Both the position numbers and the translations under genes were made by a program. The notes below the pieces were generated by a model. It was not told where the DNA came from. It was given only the letters and a program-made list of their open reading frames with translations, and searched no databases. From NCBI GenBank assembly GCA_017419325.1, contig JAFOLN010000186.1:1-11452 (forward strand): a stretch of DNA of 11,452 bases, given 5' to 3'. Position 1 is the stretch's first letter, and each line of letters starts with the position of its first letter. Shown here piece by piece: positions 1-6,681 of this stretch. The DNA is from Clostridia bacterium (GTDB taxonomy: Bacteria; Bacillota; Clostridia; Oscillospirales; RGIG577).

Positions 1-1672
1 CCTCCGTATCGGAGGACGTCCAGACAACGGCGCCCGACGCGGAAGCGGGCGTGACCGCGCATGTCAGCGTACCTCCGGTGCCGCTTGTCAGGGACATGGA
101 GGTCCTGTTCAGCTTTATCCCGCCGACCTTGCTTCCTTCCGAGCTTTCCGAGAACAGATCGGTAAATCCCAGATCCGCCATGGAATAGTCCGTATCTGAA
201 AGCGCATAGCTCTCATAATTCAAAAGCGCAATGCAAAGCATGGACGCGGAGAAGCGCTCGGCGTCGGCCTTTTTGAAGGAAGAGCCCGACCACGAAATAA
301 ACGACAGGCTCCTGTCCGTATCCAGCTTTTCCGGATACAAATTCGCGTATCCGATATAGTTTGCGGACGTATCATTTGAGGTAAAAGTACATTTATAAGG
401 CGTTTTAAGCGTTCTGTCGATCCTTATCATGCAGGCGGCATTAAGTCCGCTGTCACGTCCCGCGCCGCTGATATAGAGACAGTCCGTCTGGGAATCGTAG
501 CTTAAAACCATTTCATATTCAAATAGGGCGTCGTATTTCTTTACGGTGTATTTGCCTTCTTTTACCTCATCCGCGTTGTTTTTCGCATAATCGGCCAGAG
601 TCTGAAACGCCGCCTCGCCCCGGCCGACTTTTGTCACCGTTACCGTACAGCTTGCCGACTTATCGCCCGCGCTTGCGGTGATGACCGCGGTTCCCGCGCC
701 GACCGCCCTGACCGTGCCGTCCGATACCGAGGCCACATTGCTGTCGGAAGAATCCCAGACGACGAGACCCGACGCGGCGGCAGGCGCCACCGTTGCCGTA
801 AGCGTATCGGAAAAGCCTGTTTTCAGCGATAACAGCGACTTGTTGAGCGTGATGCTCTTTACGATTCCCGGGTCTACCCGACCGCAGCGGGTGCAGATTA
901 CGTTTACATAATTATGCCCAAGGGCGGAGCCTTCCGTCTTGCCGCAGACTTTGCAGGTCTGCGGTTCGGTGCAGGTCGCCGCAGTCCACTCATGCTCCTT
1001 CAGGGGAACGGTCTGCCGTTCCTTTATCACCGTACCGCATACGGAGCAGTGCGAGCCCTCCGTTAAGCCTGTTTCGGTGCAGGTCGCCTCGACCGCCATG
1101 TCAAAGACCTCGGTATGCTCCGTTTTTGGCACAGGCTCCGTATATGCATAGCCGCACCTTGTGCAGGCGTACTCTGTTACCCCCTCCTCTTGGCAGTCGG
1201 CCTCTCTTATAACCGTCTCCGTGAAGGAATGCGTCTCATTCGGAAGCTCCGTAAATACCCTGCACGCCCCCAAGGGCTCAAAGGTTTCTTCGTCAAGGAA
1301 AAACAGCCTTACGCTGCCCGCGCCGTACAGATCATCGAAGGACAGGTCGTACTCCGTTCTTTCGGCGTCTGTTTTTGTCTGAACGGATTTTAACATCCGC
1401 CCCTCGGGAGTATATGACACGGCCAGAAGATATCCGCCTGTCCCGGGGTCGGCGGTGACATGAACGGTGCAGCAGTCGAGCGTGACCGTACCCGGCCATA
1501 AATCATCGCCTGCCGTCTCCGTCTCCGTGCCGCCTGTCGTTGGCATGTCGCTATCGTCCGATACCCGGCTTACGCCGCCGTCTGCAGGCGTGTCTGCCCC
1601 CATGCCCGTAACGGGCAGCATGGCAAGCACCAGCATGGCGCACAGCAATAGAGGTATAAAGCGTTTTTTCAT
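1..1672 (-). CDS. Secreted Big_2 (Ig-like) protein with Cys-knuckle repeats, C-terminus outside window
   Basis: Open without a stop from an ATG at 1670-1672 to the left edge, so 557 codons are seen and the C-terminus is missing. Residues 1-25 form a signal peptide: MKKR, a hydrophobic core, then a likely cut near GMGA. Residues 60-145 are an unassigned beta-rich region. Residues 148-265 hold degenerate repeats with Cys-x-x-Cys-Gly knuckles (C170/C173, C209/C212, C240/C243, C260/C263), spaced by ATCTE and TEG-type segments; this repeat type is common in clostridial surface proteins. Residues 271-346 are a Big_2 domain (VKSITLN, VVWDSSDSNVASV, GTAVITA). Residues 350-512 are an unassigned module. 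A second Big_2 starts near 516 and is cut by the edge. AAGGAG at 1681-1686 lies 8 bases before the start. No catalytic motif is visible. A role in the cell wall or extracellular space is inferred from the domains. Confidence 0.88.
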   Translation of the reverse strand, partial: MKKRFIPLLLCAMLVLAMLPVTGMGADTPADGGVSRVSDDSDMPTTGGTETETAGDDLWPGTVTLDCCTVHVTADPGTGGYLLAVSYTPEGRMLKSVQTKTDAERTEYDLSFDDLYGAGSVRLFFLDEETFEPLGACRVFTELPNETHSFTETVIREADCQEEGVTEYACTRCGYAYTEPVPKTEHTEVFDMAVEATCTETGLTEGSHCSVCGTVIKERQTVPLKEHEWTAATCTEPQTCKVCGKTEGSALGHNYVNVICTRCGRVDPGIVKSITLNKSLLSLKTGFSDTLTATVAPAAASGLVVWDSSDSNVASVSDGTVRAVGAGTAVITASAGDKSASCTVTVTKVGRGEAAFQTLADYAKNNADEVKEGKYTVKKYDALFEYEMVLSYDSQTDCLYISGAGRDSGLNAACMIRIDRTLKTPYKCTFTSNDTSANYIGYANLYPEKLDTDRSLSFISWSGSSFKKADAERFSASMLCIALLNYESYALSDTDYSMADLGFTDLFSESSEGSKVGGIKLNRTSMSLTSGTGGTLTCAVTPASASGAVVWTSSDTE

Positions 1673-1750
1673 GGGAATCTCTCCTTTTTGTATTTGCCAA
1701 ATTCACCAATCCGCCGGACGGTACCGCATCTGTTGGTTTACTTTCTTTTG

Positions 1751-1779
1751 ATTATACAACAGCTATTCGTTTTTGGCTA
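1751..1779 (-). promoter_or_regulatory. Candidate promoter of the Big_2 protein gene
   Basis: On the minus strand a perfect -10 TATAAT lies at 1751-1756. A weak -35, TAGCCA (4 of 6 matches), lies at 1774-1779 with a 17-base spacer. It sits between the tRNA terminator and the gene and would give a leader of roughly 70 bases. Confidence 0.6.
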
Positions 1780-1846
1780 CAATTTCGACCGTAAACTTTT
1801 TGGGATAATAAAGGTTCTGACGCCCCGAACACTTTCCCCATAAACC

Positions 1847-1883
1847 AAAAGCCTCAGGTCATCTTCGATGGCCTGAGGCTTTT
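1847..1883 (-). terminator. Long hairpin terminator of the tRNA operon
   Basis: The two arms at 1847-1863 and 1867-1883 pair over 17 positions (one G-T wobble) around a three-base loop. The base of the stem is four A-T pairs, so reading on the minus strand it ends in TTTT followed by GGTTTA. The stem begins at the last base of the tRNA-Leu CCA end. Its symmetry means it could also stop plus-strand transcription. Confidence 0.88.
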
Positions 1884-1969
1884 GGTGCGGATAACAGGAC
1901 TTGAACCTGCATGAAATTGCTTTCACATGGACCTGAACCATGCGCGTCTGCCAATTCCGCCATATCCGC
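1883..1969 (-). tRNA. tRNA-Leu (anticodon CAG)
   Basis: The minus strand folds as a class II tRNA. The acceptor GCGGATA pairs with TATCCGC, followed by discriminator A and an encoded CCA at 1883-1885. The anticodon stem CATGG/CCATG encloses the loop TTCAGGT, giving anticodon CAG at 1933-1935, which reads CUG leucine codons. The long variable arm (TGAAAGCAATTTCA) fits tRNA-Leu, and the T loop is TTCAAGT. It is the second gene of a two-tRNA operon, 20 bases after tRNA-Arg. Confidence 0.96.
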
Positions 1970-1989
1970 ATTTATCAGGGAAGCGTTAT

Positions 1990-2066
1990 TGGCGTGCCTG
2001 GAGGGACTCGAACCCCCGACCTACTGGTTCGTAGCCAGTCACTCTATCCAGCTGAGCTACAGGCAC
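1990..2066 (-). tRNA. tRNA-Arg (anticodon ACG)
   Basis: The minus strand gives a 77-base cloverleaf. The acceptor GTGCCTG pairs with CAGGCAC, followed by discriminator G and an encoded CCA at 1990-1992. The D arm contains AGCTCAGCTGGATAGAG. The anticodon stem ACTGG/CCAGT encloses CTACGAA, giving anticodon ACG at 2030-2032; in bacteria its A34 is normally deaminated to inosine, which reads CGU/CGC/CGA arginine codons. The T arm is GGGGG-TTCGAGT-CCCTC. It is the first gene of the tRNA operon. Confidence 0.96.
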
Positions 2067-2083
2067 ATTTTTAACGCCTAAAT

Positions 2084-2112
2084 ATAATATCACACACTTT
2101 TCTAAAATGCAA
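2084..2112 (-). promoter_or_regulatory. Promoter of the tRNA-Arg/tRNA-Leu operon
   Basis: On the minus strand TTGCAT at 2107-2112 and TATTAT at 2084-2089 are 17 bases apart, close to the vegetative sigma consensus. They lie about 10 bases ahead of the expected transcript start and just upstream of tRNA-Arg. No convincing terminator closes the preceding DHHW gene, so some readthrough into the tRNAs is possible. Confidence 0.8.
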
Positions 2113-2136
2113 GAGTTTTCTTAAAAAAAGCTTGCC

Positions 2137-3249
2137 CTATTTAAGAAAGGCGCGTATATTCGTGTCCTCGGAGAACTTTTTGAGGCCGTATATCACCAAA
2201 ACCTCGTCTATATCGTTCTCCTCTATGTACTGCGATACGCCCGATTTAAAGTATCTGAGGTCGAGCATGTGTATCTCGCCGTAGTGGGCCGTAAGGAACG
2301 GCGCAAGGCTGTCGCTGTATGAATCGCGGATAAGAAGGAGCGAGGGCGCGTCGCTGTGCGTCGTCTTTATAACGACTCTCGGAGCGTTGCCGCCGAGGAA
2401 CACCTTGTACTTGTCCTTCACGGTAAGGTTCTCATAATAATAAAGTCCCCCGGTCTCGGGCTCCGCCTTGTCGTATCTTAGGACCGTTATGTGATCCGAG
2501 GGCACGTATGCGTCTATCTCGTCGGGCTTCTCCCAGCGCGCGCCGGACAGCGAATAGAGCGTGCCGTTGAAATCCTCCGAGAGCACGCTTTTTTTGTATA
2601 CCGTAATCGGCACCGCATCCTTGCCCAGCTCTTCGCAAAGCGCACCGTATCCGTAATATGCGCCGAGCGACGTCCAGTGATGGTCGGTGCGGTAAAAGAT
2701 GTATTCGTCCTTATGGGACAAAAGCGCCGCCGCAATGTCGGCGCCGCCGCCGAAGGCTTCGTATGCTTCTTCTATAAGCGCCGCTTCGTCGGCCGTGGGC
2801 GCGCCTTCGGGCAGCATGTCTTTATATATATGCGCCGCCGTTGGTATAAGTGCGAAATGCACGGGTACGGGGGCGCTCTCGGAAAAGCTCTTCACGGCGC
2901 TTACGTTCTCCGAGAACCTCGCCGCGTCCGGGGCGGGAAACGCTTCAATGAGCATGCCGCGGGCGAAGAATACGCCGCCGTTTTCCCTCTTGCCCATGGC
3001 CCGCTCCGACGCGCTCTTTATTGATATAAAGCCGTCGCGGAAGACGAACTGGTCGTTTACGTACTTCTCAAAGTCGGAGGTGAACCTGCCGCCGGCAAGC
3101 GCCTCCCACGAGAACTTCGGCGCGGTCTGCGCCATGCGGTTCTCCTGCTCGAGAAAATCCTTGTCCGGGAGAGCAATGTTTATTATGAGCGCGCCGAATA
3201 TGGCCGCAAGGAATACGGCGCATAAAGCGTATTTAAGTATCCGCGTCAT
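2137..3249 (-). CDS. DHHW-family protein (AlgJ/AlgX-like SGNH fold), partner of the MBOAT protein
   Basis: 370 residues. An N-terminal membrane anchor (about 5-27) is followed by an extracytoplasmic domain. The signature YRTDHHW lies at 186-192 (D189, H190, H191, W192), and LLIRDSYSDS at 305-314 supplies the likely nucleophile S310. In AlgJ/AlgX-type enzymes the Asp and His of DxHW and the Ser of the later RDS/GDS motif form the acyl-transfer triad; D189, H191 and S310 match it. The start ATG at 3247-3249 follows AGGAGGG with normal spacing. It is the last gene of the operon, 15 bases after the MBOAT gene. I infer that it takes acyl groups exported by the MBOAT protein and places them on a surface glycan. 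The glycan and the acyl group are not shown by sequence. Confidence 0.87.
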   Translation of the reverse strand: MTRILKYALCAVFLAAIFGALIINIALPDKDFLEQENRMAQTAPKFSWEALAGGRFTSDFEKYVNDQFVFRDGFISIKSASERAMGKRENGGVFFARGMLIEAFPAPDAARFSENVSAVKSFSESAPVPVHFALIPTAAHIYKDMLPEGAPTADEAALIEEAYEAFGGGADIAAALLSHKDEYIFYRTDHHWTSLGAYYGYGALCEELGKDAVPITVYKKSVLSEDFNGTLYSLSGARWEKPDEIDAYVPSDHITVLRYDKAEPETGGLYYYENLTVKDKYKVFLGGNAPRVVIKTTHSDAPSLLLIRDSYSDSLAPFLTAHYGEIHMLDLRYFKSGVSQYIEENDIDEVLVIYGLKKFSEDTNIRAFLK

Positions 3250-3264
3250 GTTTTGCCCTCCTTT

Positions 3265-4641
3265 TTAGAATCTGAAGTAAAGAAACGGATTGTACGTCGC
3301 GTCCACAAGGTACGCCGTGCATAAAACAAGCCCGGCTAAGACCGCGCAAAGGCAGAACACGCCCCGCGCCCGCTCCCCCAGTTTAAGGTACAGCGTCTTT
3401 GCAAGAGGCGTTGACGCGAGCGCCATAACAACGATGAGCGGCAGGTACGACAAAAGATAATATACGTCGCTCCAAACCGCGCCCGTGCCCGACGCGCCGA
3501 ACATCGCGCCGATGTACGCGGTGAACGACGAAAGGTCCTCTATGGAGAAGATGACCCAGCCTATTATCACGATGAACATGGAATATACGACCCGCACAGC
3601 CTTCGGAAGATGCTCCAGCGCCTTTAAAAGGAACAGCTTCTCCAAAACGAGGATGACGCCGTAGTAAAGGCCCCATATGAGGAAGTTCCACGACGCGCCG
3701 TGCCATATGCCCGTGGCCGCCCATACGATGAGGAGGTTCAGCATATGACGGGGCACGCTCACGCGGTTGCCGCCCAGCGGGATGTAGAGGTATTCTCTAA
3801 ACCAGCTTCCCAGCGAGATGTGCCATCTGCGCCAGAACTCCGTTATGCTCTTTGAAATATAGGGATAGTCGAAGTTTATCTTAAACTCGAAGCCGAACAT
3901 GCGCCCCAGTCCTATGGCCATGTCGGAGTAGCCCGAAAAGTCGAAGTATATCTGAAACGTGAACGCCGCGGCCCCGAGCCACGCGCCGAGAACGCTCACC
4001 CCCGACGGGTCGCACGCCTTGTATACATCCCACAGCATGCCTATGTTGTTCGCAAGCAGCACCTTTTTCGCAAGACCGACCATGAACGTGCATATGCCCG
4101 CAGAAAAGCGGTCGAAGTTATGCTCGCGGCTGTCTATCTGCGCAGCCACGTCGCGGTATTTTATTATGGGGCCCGCTATAAGCTGGGGAAAGAGCGTAAC
4201 GAATGTGGCGAAGCTCACTATATTGCGCTGAGCCTTCGCGTCGCCCCGGTACACGTCGATGATATACGACATCTTCTGAAACGTATAGAAGGATATGCCC
4301 ACCGGGAGCGCTATGCCCAAGGGGCTTTTTCCGATGTTCGCGGCTATAAAATCGGTATACTTGAAGAATACGAGAAGTCCGAGATTCAAAACGACAGACA
4401 GCGCGACAAAAGCCTTTGCCGCGCTCTCTTTGTTTCGTTTTTTTTCGATGAGCATGCCGAGCACATAATCAAAAAGCACCGACGCCGCCATCACCGCGAT
4501 ATATACAGGCTCTCCCCAGCCGTAGAATACAAGGTTCGCTATAAGCAGTACCACATTACGCCATCTTAAGGGCGTGACGTAGTAAAGAAGCAGCACCACG
4601 GGGAGATATATGAATAAAAACAGCGTTGTACTAAATACCAT
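3265..4641 (-). CDS. MBOAT-family membrane O-acyltransferase (AlgI/DltB-like)
   Basis: 458 residues, a usual length for AlgI-type proteins, with many hydrophobic segments from residue 5 to the C-terminus. Family motifs are clear: LPVGISFYTFQKMSY at 112-126, FPQLIAGPI at 151-159, FDFSGYSDMAIGLG at 233-246, EFWRRWHISLGSWFREYLY at 268-286 and GIWHGASWNFLIWG at 311-324. The conserved catalytic histidine of the family is H314, and H274 is the second conserved histidine. MBOAT members of this group pass an acyl group across the membrane for O-acylation of alginate, teichoic acid or other surface polymers. The start ATG at 4639-4641 follows GGAG at 4649-4652, 7 bases away. It is the middle gene, 21 bases after the SGNH lipoprotein gene. 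The substrate is unknown. DltB itself is less likely because no dltA, dltC or dltD is adjacent. Confidence 0.94.
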   Translation of the reverse strand: MVFSTTLFLFIYLPVVLLLYYVTPLRWRNVVLLIANLVFYGWGEPVYIAVMAASVLFDYVLGMLIEKKRNKESAAKAFVALSVVLNLGLLVFFKYTDFIAANIGKSPLGIALPVGISFYTFQKMSYIIDVYRGDAKAQRNIVSFATFVTLFPQLIAGPIIKYRDVAAQIDSREHNFDRFSAGICTFMVGLAKKVLLANNIGMLWDVYKACDPSGVSVLGAWLGAAAFTFQIYFDFSGYSDMAIGLGRMFGFEFKINFDYPYISKSITEFWRRWHISLGSWFREYLYIPLGGNRVSVPRHMLNLLIVWAATGIWHGASWNFLIWGLYYGVILVLEKLFLLKALEHLPKAVRVVYSMFIVIIGWVIFSIEDLSSFTAYIGAMFGASGTGAVWSDVYYLLSYLPLIVVMALASTPLAKTLYLKLGERARGVFCLCAVLAGLVLCTAYLVDATYNPFLYFRF

Positions 4642-4662
4642 TATCCTGCTCCAAAAGAAGTG

Positions 4663-5877
4663 TTACGGCGTGTGCGTCCGAAGGTACTTTACCCAGATTT
4701 CGCACGCCTCGTTTGTAAAATGGATGCCGAGGGAGTTTAAGTCGCTGCAGAGCGAATCGGGCAGACAACCGCTGTCGTCGCGCATGGCGTAGGCCACGTC
4801 GATGAAGTGCCAGCCCTCCTCACGGCACATTTTAAGAAGCTCGAGATCGTACTCGAATATCTTTCTGTTGTCGGGCTCGCCGCTGTACGCGGCAATGCGG
4901 GGCGTTACCGACTGAACATAAATCTCCGCTTCGGGAGAAGCCTTTTTTATCTCGCCGATAAGCGTGCGCACGTTTGACGCGGTGCGCTCCGCCGACGCCC
5001 AGGTGAGGTCGTTTACCCCAAGCATTATGTAAACCTTCTTCGCGCCCATCAGCGCAACATTCTCCCATATCGGCCGTTTTACGCCCTGATAGGACGGATG
5101 AAGCGAATCCGGCGAAACCTCGGAAAGGGAGTTTGACGCGCCCAGGCTTGCGGAGGCAAGAAACTGCGCCCCGCCGAGAAACGCGGGATCGCTTCTGCGC
5201 ATCTGCGCCGCATACATCTGAAGCTTCTGCGTTATGGAGTCTCCCACGAACACCGCGTCGTCAAAATATGTGTCCGCCACCGGGTTCGACTCCTCAACCC
5301 CGAGGGGAACGTTCGTTACGGGAAGGGGATAATTTTCCGGGTTCGTTATATCCTCAAAGGGAAGGCTGTCGTCCGCCTCGGAAAGACTTTCCGGCGGAAG
5401 TATCTCATAGCCCGCGTAGCGGTAAACGTAGATAAGCTCCGAAAGCGCGTTCTTTAAGGCGTCCGCGTCCGAAAAAGAGGCCATATCCACGGCTACCACG
5501 CTTCCCCAGCGGGTATTGTCCACAAAAGTGTACATATCCGTCACGTCGCCCGTAAGCCATACGGTGGGCTCAACGAGATACGTCGTACCGTCCCGCTTTA
5601 AGATAAGACTGTCGCCGTGACCTTCGGCATACGCAAACGAAACGTCCTTCTCCTTTAAGAACTTTTCAGTTTCCGTTCTGTCGTTTTTGTTTTTTGCTCC
5701 CGAAAAAATGAGGGACACCCGTTTTGTCGCGGAATAGATTTTGCTTATTACCGCGTCGTAATTATCTTCCACGGGCTCTTCGGACTCGGCAAAGATCCAA
5801 CTGCAACCGCTTAAAAGAATAATCTGGGAAATTAACGAAATGATCAGAAATATAGTCAGGATTTTTTTTGCCTTCAA
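4663..5877 (-). CDS. SGNH/GDSL-type hydrolase lipoprotein
   Basis: 404 residues. The start is TTG (5875-5877); no alternative start lies close upstream, and the signal peptide needs this one. Residues 1-25 are a lipoprotein signal with lipobox LSGC, so C25 should be lipidated and the protein held outside the membrane. Residues 40-165 are an unassigned domain. The SGNH part runs from about 205 to 400: VFVGDSITQ (209-217) with nucleophile S214, IMLGVND (284-290) with N289, and LGIHFTNE (383-390) with H386. The usual acid of DGxH is a leucine (L383). It is the first gene of the operon, followed by the MBOAT and DHHW genes. I infer an esterase, or an acyl carrier/transferase, acting on the glycan that the MBOAT system modifies. 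A weak GAGGCGG precedes the start. Confidence 0.86.
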   Translation of the reverse strand: MKAKKILTIFLIISLISQIILLSGCSWIFAESEEPVEDNYDAVISKIYSATKRVSLIFSGAKNKNDRTETEKFLKEKDVSFAYAEGHGDSLILKRDGTTYLVEPTVWLTGDVTDMYTFVDNTRWGSVVAVDMASFSDADALKNALSELIYVYRYAGYEILPPESLSEADDSLPFEDITNPENYPLPVTNVPLGVEESNPVADTYFDDAVFVGDSITQKLQMYAAQMRRSDPAFLGGAQFLASASLGASNSLSEVSPDSLHPSYQGVKRPIWENVALMGAKKVYIMLGVNDLTWASAERTASNVRTLIGEIKKASPEAEIYVQSVTPRIAAYSGEPDNRKIFEYDLELLKMCREEGWHFIDVAYAMRDDSGCLPDSLCSDLNSLGIHFTNEACEIWVKYLRTHTP

Positions 5878-5925
5878 TTTCCACGCCCGCCTCTTGAATG
5901 TATTGTGTTTAATAAGGACGTTTAA

Positions 5926-5956
5926 AGTATAGCATAAAAGAATTAAAATGTGTCGA
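5926..5956 (-). promoter_or_regulatory. Candidate promoter of the SGNH-MBOAT-DHHW operon
   Basis: On the minus strand TATACT lies at 5926-5931 and TCGACA (5 of 6 matches to the -35 consensus) at 5951-5956, with a rather long 19-base spacer. It sits in an AT-rich gap and gives a leader of about 40 bases before the TTG start. No riboswitch-like structure was seen in that leader. Confidence 0.55.
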
Positions 5957-6034
5957 AAAAAATAAAAAATTTATGTAATCCCAAGTTTACAAATTCTTGC
6001 CCTGTTTTCGGGCGTATTTTATCCGTTTTTCACA

Positions 6035-6059
6035 AAGCGCGCCCAAAGGGGCGCGGCTT
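6035..6059 (-). terminator. GC-rich hairpin after the MarR gene
   Basis: CGCGCCC at 6038-6044 pairs with GGGCGCG at 6049-6055, and AAG/CTT extends the stem past one bulged base. It lies 13 bases after the MarR stop. The following T tract on the minus strand is short and broken (CTTTGTG), so termination may be partial. Downstream lies the promoter of the SGNH operon. Confidence 0.6.
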
Positions 6060-6072
6060 CTCCTGTATTTCC

Positions 6073-6540
6073 TTATTTTTCTATTTTTCTTAATATGCGC
6101 GCCAGCGTCACGGCGGACTCCTCAAGCGTTTTTATATCCTCGGGATTAAGGTCGGAAAGCTTTTCCAGAACGAAGCCCGCCATCCGCGCGCGAAGCGAGC
6201 GGACGAACGCCATGCCCTTGTCTGACAGGCGTATATATACTGTGCGGCGGTTCGAGCGTTCATAGAAACGCTCCACGAGCCCCGCGTCCACCAGCGGCGC
6301 AACTATGCGGGTCGCCTGCTCCTTGGACGCCGATATGCAAAGCGCCGTCTCGGTCATGTTAAGCCTTCCGCGGTAAAGAAGCGCCGTCATGAGAAGAAAC
6401 TGCACCTTTGTCAAAAGGCGCACTCTCTCGTCGTCGCTTTCGTAGAGCGCGTCGAAAAACACACGCCGGCACAGCGGGAACAGCTCAAATACCGCCGATA
6501 TGGCTTCCTCTTCCAGTTCGTTCGTTTTAGCTTCCTCCAT
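6073..6540 (-). CDS. MarR-family transcriptional regulator
   Basis: 155 residues from the ATG at 6538-6540. The winged helix-turn-helix spans about 45-112: VQFLLMTALLY, then the recognition region ASKEQATRIVAPLVDAGLV (71-89), then the wing RFYERSNRRTVYIRLSDKG (91-109), which carries the MarR-type charged turn and closing SDKG. Helices at 10-35 and 115-153 would form the dimer interface. The frame stays open to an ATG at 6615, but that start is rejected: a near-perfect promoter (6560-6588) lies between the two, and GGGGTGAG at 6545-6552 serves the 6540 start. The gene is divergent from citrate synthase, and palindromes overlap both promoters, so I infer autoregulation and control of citrate synthase. 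The ligand is unknown. Typical members bind small phenolics, acyl-CoA or other metabolites. Confidence 0.92.
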   Translation of the reverse strand: MEEAKTNELEEEAISAVFELFPLCRRVFFDALYESDDERVRLLTKVQFLLMTALLYRGRLNMTETALCISASKEQATRIVAPLVDAGLVERFYERSNRRTVYIRLSDKGMAFVRSLRARMAGFVLEKLSDLNPEDIKTLEESAVTLARILRKIEK

Positions 6541-6559
6541 TTTTCTCACCCCATACGAT

Positions 6560-6588
6560 ATGATACCCCTCCTCTTGCCTTCTGTCAA
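6560..6588 (-). promoter_or_regulatory. Promoter of the MarR gene
   Basis: On the minus strand a perfect -35 TTGACA lies at 6583-6588 and TATCAT at 6560-6565, with a 17-base spacer. The expected transcript start is near 6553, right at the ribosome binding site, so the leader would be only about 13 bases. This fixes the MarR start at 6540. Confidence 0.87.
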
Positions 6589-6597
6589 TAATTGATA
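6583..6597. promoter_or_regulatory. Candidate MarR operator 1, over the marR -35
   Basis: TGTCAAT-A-ATTGATA is an inverted repeat with 6 of 7 arm bases matching. It covers the -35 of the MarR promoter, where a bound dimer would block RNA polymerase. Its half-site is the same as that of operator 2. Confidence 0.6.
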
Positions 6598-6608
6598 TAG
6601 CATAATAG

Positions 6609-6637
6609 TTGACATTTATCAAATATTTTGATATCCT
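6609..6637 (+). promoter_or_regulatory. Promoter of citrate synthase
   Basis: A perfect -35 TTGACA at 6609-6614 and TATCCT at 6632-6637 have a 17-base spacer. The transcript would start near 6644, downstream of the TTG at 6628, which rules that codon out as the start. The spacer holds a perfect palindrome (operator 2). Confidence 0.85.
6617..6633. promoter_or_regulatory. Candidate MarR operator 2, in the citrate synthase promoter spacer
   Basis: TATCAAA-TAT-TTTGATA is a perfect inverted repeat with 7-base arms, lying between the -35 and -10 of the citrate synthase promoter. Size and half-site (TTGATA/TATCAA) fit MarR-type operators. Its left arm also forms TTGACA-TT-TATCAA with the -35 hexamer (6609-6622), so two dimers could compete or cooperate. 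Confidence 0.68.
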
Positions 6638-6667
6638 GTTTGAAATACTTCATTACTGAGAATAAAG

Positions 6668-6674
6668 AAAGGAG
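6668..6674 (+). promoter_or_regulatory. Ribosome binding site that fixes the citrate synthase start
   Basis: AAAGGAG lies 7 bases before GTG at 6682-6684. No comparable site precedes the in-frame TTG at 6628, which also lies upstream of the expected transcript start. Confidence 0.85.
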
Positions 6675-6681
6675 CATCACC

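Noticed and set aside
678..1751. Several small plus-strand frames (70-94 codons)
   Set aside because: They are antisense shadows of the edge-truncated Big_2 protein gene, which is open across the whole stretch.
1777..1971. A 64-codon minus-strand frame beginning MRIWRNWQTRMVQVH
   Set aside because: It is a translation of the tRNA-Leu gene and its terminator, a common false call.
1883..2066. tRNA genes as a phage or island attachment site
   Set aside because: No integrase, no duplicated tRNA 3' end and no mobile genes are present in the window.
2117..2148. Inverted repeat TTTCTTAAA/TTTAAGAAA at the end of the DHHW gene as a terminator
   Set aside because: The stem is all A-T but for one pair, and no T tract follows it. 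The T run sits in the loop. Termination there is doubtful.
2491..3268. Plus-strand frames of 177 and 189 codons opposite the DHHW gene
   Set aside because: They overlap each other and a gene with clear motifs and ribosome binding site. Composition is that of shadows.
5878..6034. Riboswitch or small gene in the AT-rich gap
   Set aside because: No conserved fold, start-RBS pair or reading frame was found; the gap holds only the promoter and leader of the SGNH operon.
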